From Nitrospirota bacterium (lineage in GTDB: Bacteria; Nitrospirota; Nitrospiria; Nitrospirales; NS-4), in the NCBI GenBank assembly GCA_005877525.1, contig VBON01000086.1:1-5573 (forward strand): DNA of 5,573 nucleotides. Direction: 5' to 3'. Below, one piece after another: positions 1-5,292 of the stretch. The notes under the pieces were generated by a model. That model made no database searches. It saw only the letters and a program-made list of their open reading frames with translations, and was not told where the DNA came from. Position 1 is the stretch's first letter. Every line of letters begins with the position of its first letter. A program made the translations under genes and the position numbers.

Positions 1-1116
1 TCGGCGGCAGGCTGGGTAGTCCGCCACAAGAAGCCCCGCCTCGATCGGGACCTGGCATCTACGCAAGGCCGTTTTGTAGACTACAAAGAGCTCTACAAGG
101 ATAAGTTTAAAACGGCTTTGGTGGTGCCGCTGCGAAAAGGATCTGACTTCGTTGGCACCATCGCGTTCGGTTCAAAAACAACCGACATGTATAATCTCGA
201 CATGGCCCGCGCCGCTGCCGGTATCATGGATCGTCTGGCCCGGTTTCTTCCGGCCATGGGTCCTCGCCCGGCTGTTCCCATGCCCAGCCAGGGAGTCCAG
301 AAGGTCGGAGGTCCCGACGCTGCGAAGGCGCTAGCGCTGTACACGACGGAATCCGTCGAAGCCCGTGAGCTCATGCTGCGTCAGGAACGCCAAATGGCCA
401 TCCGGGAACTCACCACTTTTCTGGAACACGAGATCCAGCGGACACTCACCAAGACGCGCCTCGAACTGGAAGAGATGTTGGTCGACCACGCGCTGGGCGA
501 TGCAGTGCCCATTGGGTCGCTTCAACGGGTCGAGCAGGCTTGCCGGGATCTGACAGGCATCGAGACAATTCTCAATGAAATTCTCGATAACGCCAAGCCC
601 TTGGAGCTTCACCCGCACGTCATCCGAATTCCGGAAGTCATCGAGAGCGCCCTTGCCATCATTGCCGGCGATATGGAGCAAAACCAAATCACCGTGACCA
701 GGCAGTTTGCTGATCCCTTGCCATCAATCAAAGCAGATGAGAGCAAGCTGCAACAGGTGTTTCTCAGCATTCTGAAGAACGCCTTGCAAGCCATGACGCC
801 CGGAGGTCACATCCATCTTGAAGCCGTCCCTCATCGCGGAGGGCGTGGTCGCCACGAAGTGGCAGTGAGCATCGAGAATGACGGCGCGCCGATTCCCACG
901 GAACACATCGGCAAGATCTTTGAACCAGGATTCACGACGAAGGCTGCCGGAACAGGACTCGGCCTCTCCTCTGTGAAGAAAATCATCGAGGAACATCGCG
1001 GCCAGATTTCGATTGCCAGTGGCCCCGGCCAGGGAACGACCGTGATCATTAGACTTCCGGCCCATGGCGCTTCTCGAGTCCTGGGCCGCGGGCGCCGGCG
1101 TCCCCGACGGAGGTAA
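1..1116 (+). CDS. Sensor histidine kinase, GAF then HisKA-like and HATPase domains (5' partial)
   Basis: The frame is open from base 1 to the TAA at 1114-1116 (371 residues visible), so the gene starts outside the window; the in-frame TTG at 118 is internal. Residues 1-85 read like the end of a GAF domain (VVPLRKGSDFVGTIAFG). A helical dimerisation region follows, with the presumed phospho-acceptor His143 in FLEHEIQRTLT (H codon 427-429). The ATP-binding domain has an N box (ILKNALQAM, Asn260), a G1 box written NDGAPIP, an F box (IFEPGFTTK) and a G2 box (GTGLGLSSVKKIIEEH). By family it should autophosphorylate on His and pass the phosphate to a response regulator; none is visible here. No transmembrane segment is seen in the surviving part. 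Oddities are an H box without the usual Asn-Pro, a G1 box with Asn for the first Asp, and an Arg-rich tail (8 Arg in the last 17 residues). The kinase family is secure; the signal sensed is unknown. Confidence 0.9.
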   Translation, partial: SAAGWVVRHKKPRLDRDLASTQGRFVDYKELYKDKFKTALVVPLRKGSDFVGTIAFGSKTTDMYNLDMARAAAGIMDRLARFLPAMGPRPAVPMPSQGVQKVGGPDAAKALALYTTESVEARELMLRQERQMAIRELTTFLEHEIQRTLTKTRLELEEMLVDHALGDAVPIGSLQRVEQACRDLTGIETILNEILDNAKPLELHPHVIRIPEVIESALAIIAGDMEQNQITVTRQFADPLPSIKADESKLQQVFLSILKNALQAMTPGGHIHLEAVPHRGGRGRHEVAVSIENDGAPIPTEHIGKIFEPGFTTKAAGTGLGLSSVKKIIEEHRGQISIASGPGQGTTVIIRLPAHGASRVLGRGRRRPRRR

Positions 1117-1122
1117 GCGCTC

Positions 1123-1151
1123 TTGACAGGGTGGAGCGATTGCGCTATCGT
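1123..1151 (+). promoter_or_regulatory. Sigma70-type promoter for the small secreted protein gene
   Basis: A perfect -35 hexamer TTGACA (1123-1128) is followed after 17 bases by TATCGT (1146-1151), a 4/6 match to the -10 consensus. It starts 6 bases after the stop of the kinase gene, so transcription should begin near 1157-1159 and leave about 55 bases of leader before the ATG at 1213. The position implies the small gene has its own expression and does not depend on kinase read-through. Confidence 0.7.
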
Positions 1152-1200
1152 TTTTTGCGCTTTCCGGAAATTGAGCAACGGTCTCTTATTTCTTTTAATG

Positions 1201-1207
1201 AGGGAGG
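1201..1207 (+). promoter_or_regulatory. Shine-Dalgarno site that selects the 1213 start
   Basis: AGGGAGG lies 5 bases before ATG 1213. It decides between two in-frame ATGs: the one at 1198 overlaps this site and has no ribosome binding site of its own, and it would add five charged residues before the signal peptide. Confidence 0.7.
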
Positions 1208-1212
1208 ATCGT

Positions 1213-1545
1213 ATGAAACATACACTATGGGGGCTGGCGTTGGTGCTGGGCTTCGTGTTCCTCACGTCGTCCGCGTTCGCCAACCCGGCCTTGCTAAAGA
1301 AGCATGACGGCTATCCGGATGACAGCAAAAAGGCGACGACGGCTGTGGGAGAAGCGGCCACGCTAAAGTCTGCTGAAGACGCGCCCAAGGTCTTAAAGGA
1401 ACAACTCAAATCCGATGAGAATGAGCGCACCGGCAACGTGTTCTCGAATGACTCTCGCCAGAACAAGCACCCGGGCTATCCGGACCACGGCGTGACCGAG
1501 AACATGATCAAAGAGGGCTCCAAGGTGAACGCCAATCCTAAATAG
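1213..1545 (+). CDS. Small secreted protein with two KHxGYPD motifs, function unknown
   Basis: This encodes 110 residues with a classic Sec signal peptide: Met-Lys, a hydrophobic core (LWGLALVLGFVFL), then TSSAFA with likely cleavage after Ala23. The mature part of about 87 residues is hydrophilic, rich in Lys, Asp, Glu and Asn, and has no cysteine or membrane segment, so a soluble periplasmic or extracellular protein is expected. Its one distinctive feature is a motif pair, KHDGYPDD (residues 30-37) and KHPGYPDH (85-92), placed at the two ends of the mature chain around a helical, charged middle. The gene has its own promoter (1123-1151) and terminator (1568-1602) and so is probably monocistronic. 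I do not recognise the family. His and Asp in both motifs could suggest metal binding, but this is only a guess. The coding call rests on the signal peptide, the ribosome binding site and the flanking signals. Confidence 0.85.
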   Translation: MKHTLWGLALVLGFVFLTSSAFANPALLKKHDGYPDDSKKATTAVGEAATLKSAEDAPKVLKEQLKSDENERTGNVFSNDSRQNKHPGYPDHGVTENMIKEGSKVNANPK

Positions 1546-1567
1546 GACCTTATCAGAGGTCAGCCTC

Positions 1568-1602
1568 GGGGAAGGCCGGACACCTGGTCTTCCCCTTTTT
1601 TT
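1568..1602 (+). terminator. Intrinsic terminator after the small secreted protein gene
   Basis: GGGGAAGGCC (1568-1577) pairs with GGTCTTCCCC (1586-1595) as a 10-bp stem with one G-U pair and an 8-base loop. Seven T residues (1596-1602) follow directly. This is a textbook Rho-independent terminator, 22 bases after the stop codon. A smaller 5-bp hairpin (GACCT 1546-1550 with AGGTC 1557-1561) lies between it and the stop. Confidence 0.93.
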
Positions 1603-1745
1603 GTGTCTCGAACTCCGCCTCATCATGAAGATCTCCCTGCAACAGGTCCTTCTCTAAACCATGTTCACCTGGATCGCCTAGTCGGTTTTGCTTAAAGTTT
1701 CTTCGCAAGCTTCATTTCTGAGGGTCTAAGCGCACCCACATTCGT

Positions 1746-2990
1746 ATGGCCACGATTCTAAAGTCGAACGTCCTGGGCGTCTTTATAACGTGGCGCATGG
1801 CGGCTGTGCTTTTGCTGGGGTTTTCGTCCGGTCTTCCCCTGGCGTTAACGGCTACGACTCTTCAAGCCTGGATGAAGTCAGAAAATGTCGATCTCACGGT
1901 GATCGGGTTGTTCTCCCTGGTCGGCCTGCCATACGGATTAAAGTTCATCTGGGCGCCTATCATGGATCGTTTTATTCCTCCGTTCTTAGGCCGCCGCCGA
2001 GGTTGGATGCTAATTTCGCAAATCGCCTTGATTGTGACCATCGCGGCCATGGCATTTAGCAGCCCTGTCCGTTTTCCTGTGATCACTGCGATTATTGCGG
2101 TACTGATTTCATTTTTTAGCGCCAGCCAAGATATCGTCGTGGACGCCTATCGGACGGATCTGGCCAAGCCGGAGGAAATAGGCCCCGCCGCCTCGCTGTA
2201 TATTACGGGTTACCGCCTCGGCATGTTGATGTCGGGCGCGGTGGCGTTGATCTTATCCGATCATTTGTCTTGGCAGGTCGTATATCTGCTGATGGCAGCG
2301 GCGATGGGGATCGGCGTGGTGGCAACCCTCTTTGCTCCTGAGCCAAAGACGGCCGGCAAGCCGCCACAAACAATCAGGGAAGCGGTGGTTCTGCCCTTTG
2401 TCGAATATTTCAGAAGAAAAGGGGCATTGGAGGTCCTGGGCTTTATCATCCTTTATAAGATCGACGTCGTCATAGCAATGGCGATGACGACCCCTTTTTT
2501 GTTGGAACTTGGCTTTACCAAAACCGACATCGGGGCTGTTACAAAGGGGTTTGGGCTCGTAGCAACTATTGCGGGCACCTTGTCAGGCGGTGCCGTCATG
2601 GTGACGCTCGGGATCAAGCGTTCTTTATGGCTTTTCGGTTTAAGTCAGGGGATCTCGGGGCTTTCTTTTATGCTGCTCGCGCATGTGGGACACGACTACC
2701 CGATGATGGTCATTGCGATCGCGGTAGAAAGTTTCTGTAGTGGCATGGGCACTGCGGCATTTACTGCGTTTATGATGAGCATTTGTGATAAACGATTTAC
2801 CGCAACTCAGTACGCGCTTTTTACGAGTGTTATGGGATTGAGCAGAGTCATAGGCAGCGCGCCAACCGGCTATCTCGCAAAAGCGCTGGGATGGGAGCAA
2901 TATTTTCTTTTCAGCGTCCTCGCCATGGCTCCGGGCCTTTTGTTGCTGACCCGGTATTCAAAATGGCGCCTTGCTGAGACGACAAAGTAG
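1746..2990 (+). CDS. ampG: AmpG-like muropeptide MFS permease
   Basis: The product has 414 residues and about 12 predicted membrane helices (near 18-38, 50-70, 86-104, 109-128, 149-170, 177-197, 229-254, 264-288, 293-313, 318-340, 353-378, 385-402). AmpG-type signatures are visible: GFSSGLPLALT at 25-35 with LQAW after it, WAPIMDR at 69-75, GRRRGW at 82-87, and SASQDIVVDAYRTD at 125-138. AmpG proteins import GlcNAc-anhydroMurNAc muropeptides through the inner membrane for cell-wall recycling and, in some species, for beta-lactamase induction. The chain is shorter than E. coli AmpG (about 490 residues), mainly for lack of C-terminal helices, as in many AmpG homologues. ATG 1746 is the first possible start after an in-frame TGA at 1719-1721, but no good Shine-Dalgarno lies near it: the nearest, GAGGG at 1720-1724, is 21 bases away. 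Met18 (1797) is the alternative. No peptidoglycan genes adjoin it, so the exact substrate is inferred from the family. Confidence 0.9.
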   Translation: MATILKSNVLGVFITWRMAAVLLLGFSSGLPLALTATTLQAWMKSENVDLTVIGLFSLVGLPYGLKFIWAPIMDRFIPPFLGRRRGWMLISQIALIVTIAAMAFSSPVRFPVITAIIAVLISFFSASQDIVVDAYRTDLAKPEEIGPAASLYITGYRLGMLMSGAVALILSDHLSWQVVYLLMAAAMGIGVVATLFAPEPKTAGKPPQTIREAVVLPFVEYFRRKGALEVLGFIILYKIDVVIAMAMTTPFLLELGFTKTDIGAVTKGFGLVATIAGTLSGGAVMVTLGIKRSLWLFGLSQGISGLSFMLLAHVGHDYPMMVIAIAVESFCSGMGTAAFTAFMMSICDKRFTATQYALFTSVMGLSRVIGSAPTGYLAKALGWEQYFLFSVLAMAPGLLLLTRYSKWRLAETTK

Positions 2991-3076
2991 CGTCTTACGC
3001 CGAAAGTGCGGACAGTCTCCCCTAAGAGTCTTTGGTTTAAGAATATCAGGGAAAGCGCCGATGAAGGAAGTACACG

Positions 3077-3097
3077 CCCTGAAATAGCATTTCGGGG
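3077..3097. other. Hairpin without a T tract downstream of the permease gene
   Basis: CCCTGAAAT (3077-3085) pairs with ATTTCGGGG (3089-3097) around a three-base loop, with one T-G pair in nine. It sits about 85 bases after the permease stop and 36 bases before the next promoter, and runs into seven consecutive G (3094-3100). With no T run after it on either strand it is not a standard intrinsic terminator. It could act as an mRNA 3'-end stabiliser or a processing signal. No other gene is seen in the 2991-3132 gap. Confidence 0.4.
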
Positions 3098-3132
3098 GGG
3101 CGAGCTAAACAATGGTGGAATCCGCGCTCGCC

Positions 3133-3160
3133 TTGATTCAGACCAATGCCATGGTATACT
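3133..3160 (+). promoter_or_regulatory. Extended -10 promoter for the three-gene unknown cassette
   Basis: TTGATT (3133-3138, 4/6 match to -35) and TATACT (3155-3160, 5/6 match to -10) are 16 bases apart. TGG directly before the -10 gives the extended -10 form TGn. Transcription would start near 3166-3168, about 25 bases before ATG 3192 and just upstream of its ribosome binding site. The promoter also argues against any longer N-terminal extension of the first gene. Confidence 0.7.
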
Positions 3161-3178
3161 CATTCCCAGTAAATCGGC

Positions 3179-3186
3179 GGAGGGAG
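3179..3186 (+). promoter_or_regulatory. Shine-Dalgarno site that selects the 3192 start
   Basis: GGAGGGAG ends 5 bases before ATG 3192. The reading frame is open further upstream to a GTG at 3006, but that stretch contains the promoter and has no ribosome binding site, so 3192 is preferred. Confidence 0.65.
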
Positions 3187-3191
3187 CGGGC

Positions 3192-3395
3192 ATGAGGCGT
3201 TTCATGATTACCGATATTGTCGAGGGCAACGGCCAACCGCACCCTACCTTTACCCACGACGCCACATATCCCGTTCTCGAGGTTCTCTGGCAAACCTCCG
3301 GCAACCTGCCCGGGTTCTTGGTCGCCGACGATCAAGGCCGCTTTCATTTCATCCGAATGGACCACTGCCGACTCAGCAAAATCGAGGCGTTGTAG
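3192..3395 (+). CDS. Small unknown protein, first gene of a three-gene cassette
   Basis: A 67-residue product I do not recognise. It begins MRRFMITDIVEGNG and has no signal peptide or membrane helix. The pattern is short alternating hydrophobic stretches (YPVLEVLWQ 26-34, LPGFLVADDQGRFHFI 39-54), which suggests a small beta-rich cytoplasmic domain. His and Asp residues are frequent (H17, H22, H52, H58, plus one Cys, C59), but not in a known metal motif. The start is supported by a strong ribosome binding site and a good promoter just upstream. The stop at 3393-3395 is 4 bases before the GTG of the next gene, so the two are very likely co-transcribed and translationally coupled. This is a credible gene by context; its function is unknown. 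Confidence 0.65.
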   Translation: MRRFMITDIVEGNGQPHPTFTHDATYPVLEVLWQTSGNLPGFLVADDQGRFHFIRMDHCRLSKIEAL

Positions 3396-3399
3396 TCTC

Positions 3400-3873
3400 G
3401 TGACAGAGACCACGCCTGAGCACCTCGGGCGCGAGCTATCCGACTTAGCCTTCGGTATTGTCGAACAAAACTGGCTGGAGCAACACATTGGAAAGGCCAT
3501 CGACCTTAAGACCATCGACCAACGCGACGCCGCGGAGTGGGAACTGACCTATTTCATTCTGTTCGCGATCACCCATGGCTGCGGGACCTTCGCGTCCACC
3601 GATCCTGGGCACACGACTGCGGTCTTGAAGGCTTTTCATGGTATCTTGCTGCGGCAAATCGCGGAGCAGGCGGGACAAGAGGTTGCCGATGCGCATCAGC
3701 AAAACCTGCCGGCTCGGTACCGGTTATACGGGGACGCGGTGAAAGGAGAAGAGGCCAACGGCCGGTATCAACTGCTGGGCGAAGCGGCAGCGATTCAGAT
3801 ATTAGGGAAGGCTATCGAGGACCCTCACGCAGCCGATAACTTTCGCGAGACGATGAAAGTGATTTTTTCGTAA
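3400..3873 (+). CDS. Unknown helical cytoplasmic protein, second gene of the cassette
   Basis: This encodes 157 residues from GTG 3400 (TETTPEHLGRELSDLAFGIV after the start). The frame is open further upstream, but only over the previous gene, so the GTG just after that gene's stop is the natural start. GAGG at 3384-3387 is its only ribosome binding site, 12 bases away, which fits reinitiation after the 67-residue gene. The composition predicts mostly amphipathic alpha helix. A hydrophobic stretch around 49-60 (LTYFILFAITHG) is too short and isolated to be a membrane helix. Conserved-looking features are WLEQHIGK (25-32), HGCGTF (59-64), ARYRLYGDA (105-113) and EEANGRYQLLGEAA (117-130). I cannot assign a domain. 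It probably works with its two neighbours. Confidence 0.75.
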   Translation: MTETTPEHLGRELSDLAFGIVEQNWLEQHIGKAIDLKTIDQRDAAEWELTYFILFAITHGCGTFASTDPGHTTAVLKAFHGILLRQIAEQAGQEVADAHQQNLPARYRLYGDAVKGEEANGRYQLLGEAAAIQILGKAIEDPHAADNFRETMKVIFS

Positions 3874-3920
3874 GTCCGCGGCGCAGCGATCAGGATAATG
3901 CAGTAAGCACACCCCTTCAC

Positions 3921-3927
3921 GAAAGGA
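3921..3927 (+). promoter_or_regulatory. Shine-Dalgarno site that selects GTG 3933
   Basis: GAAAGGA ends 5 bases before GTG 3933. This supports the non-ATG start, since the first in-frame ATG is 20 codons further on, inside the conserved-looking N-terminal part. Confidence 0.6.
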
Positions 3928-3932
3928 CGAGC

Positions 3933-4358
3933 GTGAATTTTGACATCGGTTCCAACTTCTACCGCAATGCCCACGGCAGCATCGAGCTTGACGGCATGCT
4001 GCAATTTTCGTTCGAAAATAACCGGCGCTACAACGAAATAATGCTGAAAGGCATGGTCTTCGATCAGCACGGGACGCTTGCGGCAAGGATTTCCGAAAAC
4101 ACACTCTCGTTAAATATTCGCGGCGAATATGAAATGGTCTGTGAGGCATCGGTCGTGAAGCTCTTACACCGAGGGAAACAGGAAGTCCTCCTGGAGGTAA
4201 GGTTCCTGGATAAGGAACACGTGCAGATTCAGAAAGCCAGGCTGTTTACGGGACGGGGCCACCCCTTTGAAGTCTTGCCCGACATGTGGCGGATCGCCGA
4301 CAAGAGCCACAGTGGCGAGTCTGTGGACTGCGCCGGCGAGCCGGTCAAACTGACATAA
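3933..4358 (+). CDS. Unknown beta-rich protein, third gene of the cassette
   Basis: This encodes 141 residues from GTG 3933, with a well-placed GAAAGGA. There is no signal peptide or membrane segment. Repeated short strands with turns (GSIELDGMLQFSF 15-27, MLKGMVFDQHGTLAARI 37-53, TLSLNIRGEYEMV 57-69, KQEVLLEVRFLD 82-93, HVQIQKARLFTG 96-107) suggest an all-beta fold, perhaps a jelly-roll or a PilZ-like barrel, although the PilZ RxxxR and DxSxxG motifs are not present. It has two Cys (70, 133). It lies 59 bases after the second cassette gene with no terminator between them, so it is probably in the same transcript. Its stop (4356-4358) is only 5 bases from the stop of the convergent gene on the other strand, so the two transcripts probably overlap at their 3' ends. 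No family is recognised. Confidence 0.75.
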   Translation: MNFDIGSNFYRNAHGSIELDGMLQFSFENNRRYNEIMLKGMVFDQHGTLAARISENTLSLNIRGEYEMVCEASVVKLLHRGKQEVLLEVRFLDKEHVQIQKARLFTGRGHPFEVLPDMWRIADKSHSGESVDCAGEPVKLT

Positions 4359-4363
4359 AATAT

Positions 4364-5179
4364 CTATTTCGCGCTCTGCGCGCAGCGAAACCCGATGAAG
4401 CCATTGCGGGTCCCCGGGGGCAGCTTCGTCGTCCGGCTGGCGGACAGCAGGTACACCGGCATATCCGACCAGGATCCTCCCCGGGTCATCTTGTATTGCC
4501 CCTGAGCCGGTCCGGGCGGATTGCGCTCCGGACCCTCCCGGTAATATTCTCCGTCGTACCAGTCCTGTACCCACTCGGCAACATTGCCGGCTTGATCGAA
4601 GGTGCCATAGGGACCGGCGCCGCTCGGATAACTTCCGACCGGCTTTAAAATATCGTAGGAGAACTGCGTCATCTGGCCGAACAGTGCCAGGGAAGTCTTT
4701 GGTCGAGCGTCCCCCCATGGAAACTTTCGTTCGTTCTCGTCACGCGCCGCGCGCTCCCATTCCGCTTCCGTCGGCAACCGGCGAGCGGTCATGCGACAGT
4801 AGGCGTCGGCATCGCTCCAGTTGACCCCGACCACCGGCCGATCGGCATGCTCGGGAAACTTCACGTTATCCCAGTTGACTGGCTTCTCCCATCCGGTAGA
4901 CGCTAAAAATCCGGCATACTGCTGGGTCGTGACCTCGAATCTATCAATGTAAAAAGCATCCAGATAGACTTTATGGCGTGGCTGCTCATCATCCAGGCCT
5001 TCTCCTTCCGGGAGGCCCATCCAGAATTCACCGGCAGGGACAAGGACCATCGCCGCCCCGTCTTTCGCCGCAAGTTCTTTCGGCAAGCCCTCGCCTGCTT
5101 CAATGGCGCCGGACATCAGCAGCATGAAACAGAAAAGACTCCGCTGCGCCCACATCTGTCTCGCCGTCAACGGATTCAT
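4364..5179 (-). CDS. Secreted FGE-sulfatase (SUMF1-like) domain protein without the catalytic cysteines
   Basis: The product has 271 residues from ATG 5179. The N-terminus is a Sec signal peptide (core SLFCFMLLMSGAI, likely cut after Ala28). Residues 42-268 form one formylglycine-generating-enzyme domain with its usual signposts: MVLVPAGEFWMG (44-55), a FYIDRFEVT block (76-84), RPVVGVNWSDADAYC (114-128), RRLPTEAEWERAAR (133-146), FPWGD (153-157), DQAGNVAEWVQDWY (195-208), RGGSWSD (233-239) and GFRCA (263-267). True FGE enzymes carry two active-site Cys just after GGS (human SUMF1 C336 and C341). Here those places hold Asp and Leu, and the only mature Cys are 128 and 266. So this is a family member, but probably not a sulfatase-activating enzyme; binding or structural roles are common for such paralogues. 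No sulfatase gene is near. GTG 5182 is an equally possible start, and an in-frame ATG at 5230 would extend the chain by 17 residues but bypass the ribosome binding site. Confidence 0.9.
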   Translation of the reverse strand: MNPLTARQMWAQRSLFCFMLLMSGAIEAGEGLPKELAAKDGAAMVLVPAGEFWMGLPEGEGLDDEQPRHKVYLDAFYIDRFEVTTQQYAGFLASTGWEKPVNWDNVKFPEHADRPVVGVNWSDADAYCRMTARRLPTEAEWERAARDENERKFPWGDARPKTSLALFGQMTQFSYDILKPVGSYPSGAGPYGTFDQAGNVAEWVQDWYDGEYYREGPERNPPGPAQGQYKMTRGGSWSDMPVYLLSASRTTKLPPGTRNGFIGFRCAQSAK

Positions 5180-5189
5180 CACGACGCTT

Positions 5190-5197
5190 CTCCTTTC
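5190..5197 (-). promoter_or_regulatory. Shine-Dalgarno site for the SUMF1-like gene
   Basis: On the minus strand GAAAGGAG (5197 to 5190) lies 7 bases before GTG 5182 and 10 bases before ATG 5179. Both are in frame and adjacent, so the true start is one of these two. The site lies inside the longer reading from ATG 5230, which makes that upstream start unlikely. Confidence 0.65.
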
Positions 5198-5220
5198 ACG
5201 AAGTCTAGCACAGCACTGCC

Positions 5221-5250
5221 TTGACTTCATTCCCTGGAGGCCCCTATAGT
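5221..5250 (+). promoter_or_regulatory. Sigma70-type promoter for the TPR-type gene
   Basis: TTGACT (5221-5226, 5/6) and TATAGT (5245-5250, 5/6) are 18 bases apart. Transcription would start near 5257, about 36 bases before ATG 5293. The promoter lies between two divergent genes, and its -35 overlaps the 5' leader of the minus-strand gene, so the two could share regulation. No equally good minus-strand promoter was found here. Confidence 0.65.
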
Positions 5251-5292
5251 GCCTATCTTCATGCAGCCTTGTGTGCCACGGGCCGCTTTCTG

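Noticed and set aside
724..1283. Long minus-strand frames opposite the kinase gene
   Set aside because: They overlap the plus-strand gene, which has clear kinase motifs; their translations show no domain pattern and they lack ribosome binding sites.
1688..1716. Candidate promoter TTGCTT, 17 bases, TTCATT before the permease gene
   Set aside because: Only 3/6 matches in each hexamer; this is expected by chance in such a spacer.
3006..3191. Upstream extension of the 67-residue gene to GTG 3006
   Set aside because: This stretch contains a good promoter, a hairpin and a G7 run, and GTG 3006 lacks a ribosome binding site, while ATG 3192 has a strong one.
4367..4390. Hairpin near the convergent stops as a bidirectional terminator
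   Set aside because: The stem is only 6 bp, there is no T run on the plus side and only a broken AT-rich stretch on the minus side, and it lies in coding sequence.
5202..5210. Minus-strand extended -10 TGCTAGACT for the SUMF1-like gene
   Set aside because: Transcription would begin near 5195, inside the ribosome binding site at 5197-5190, and there is no -35 match.
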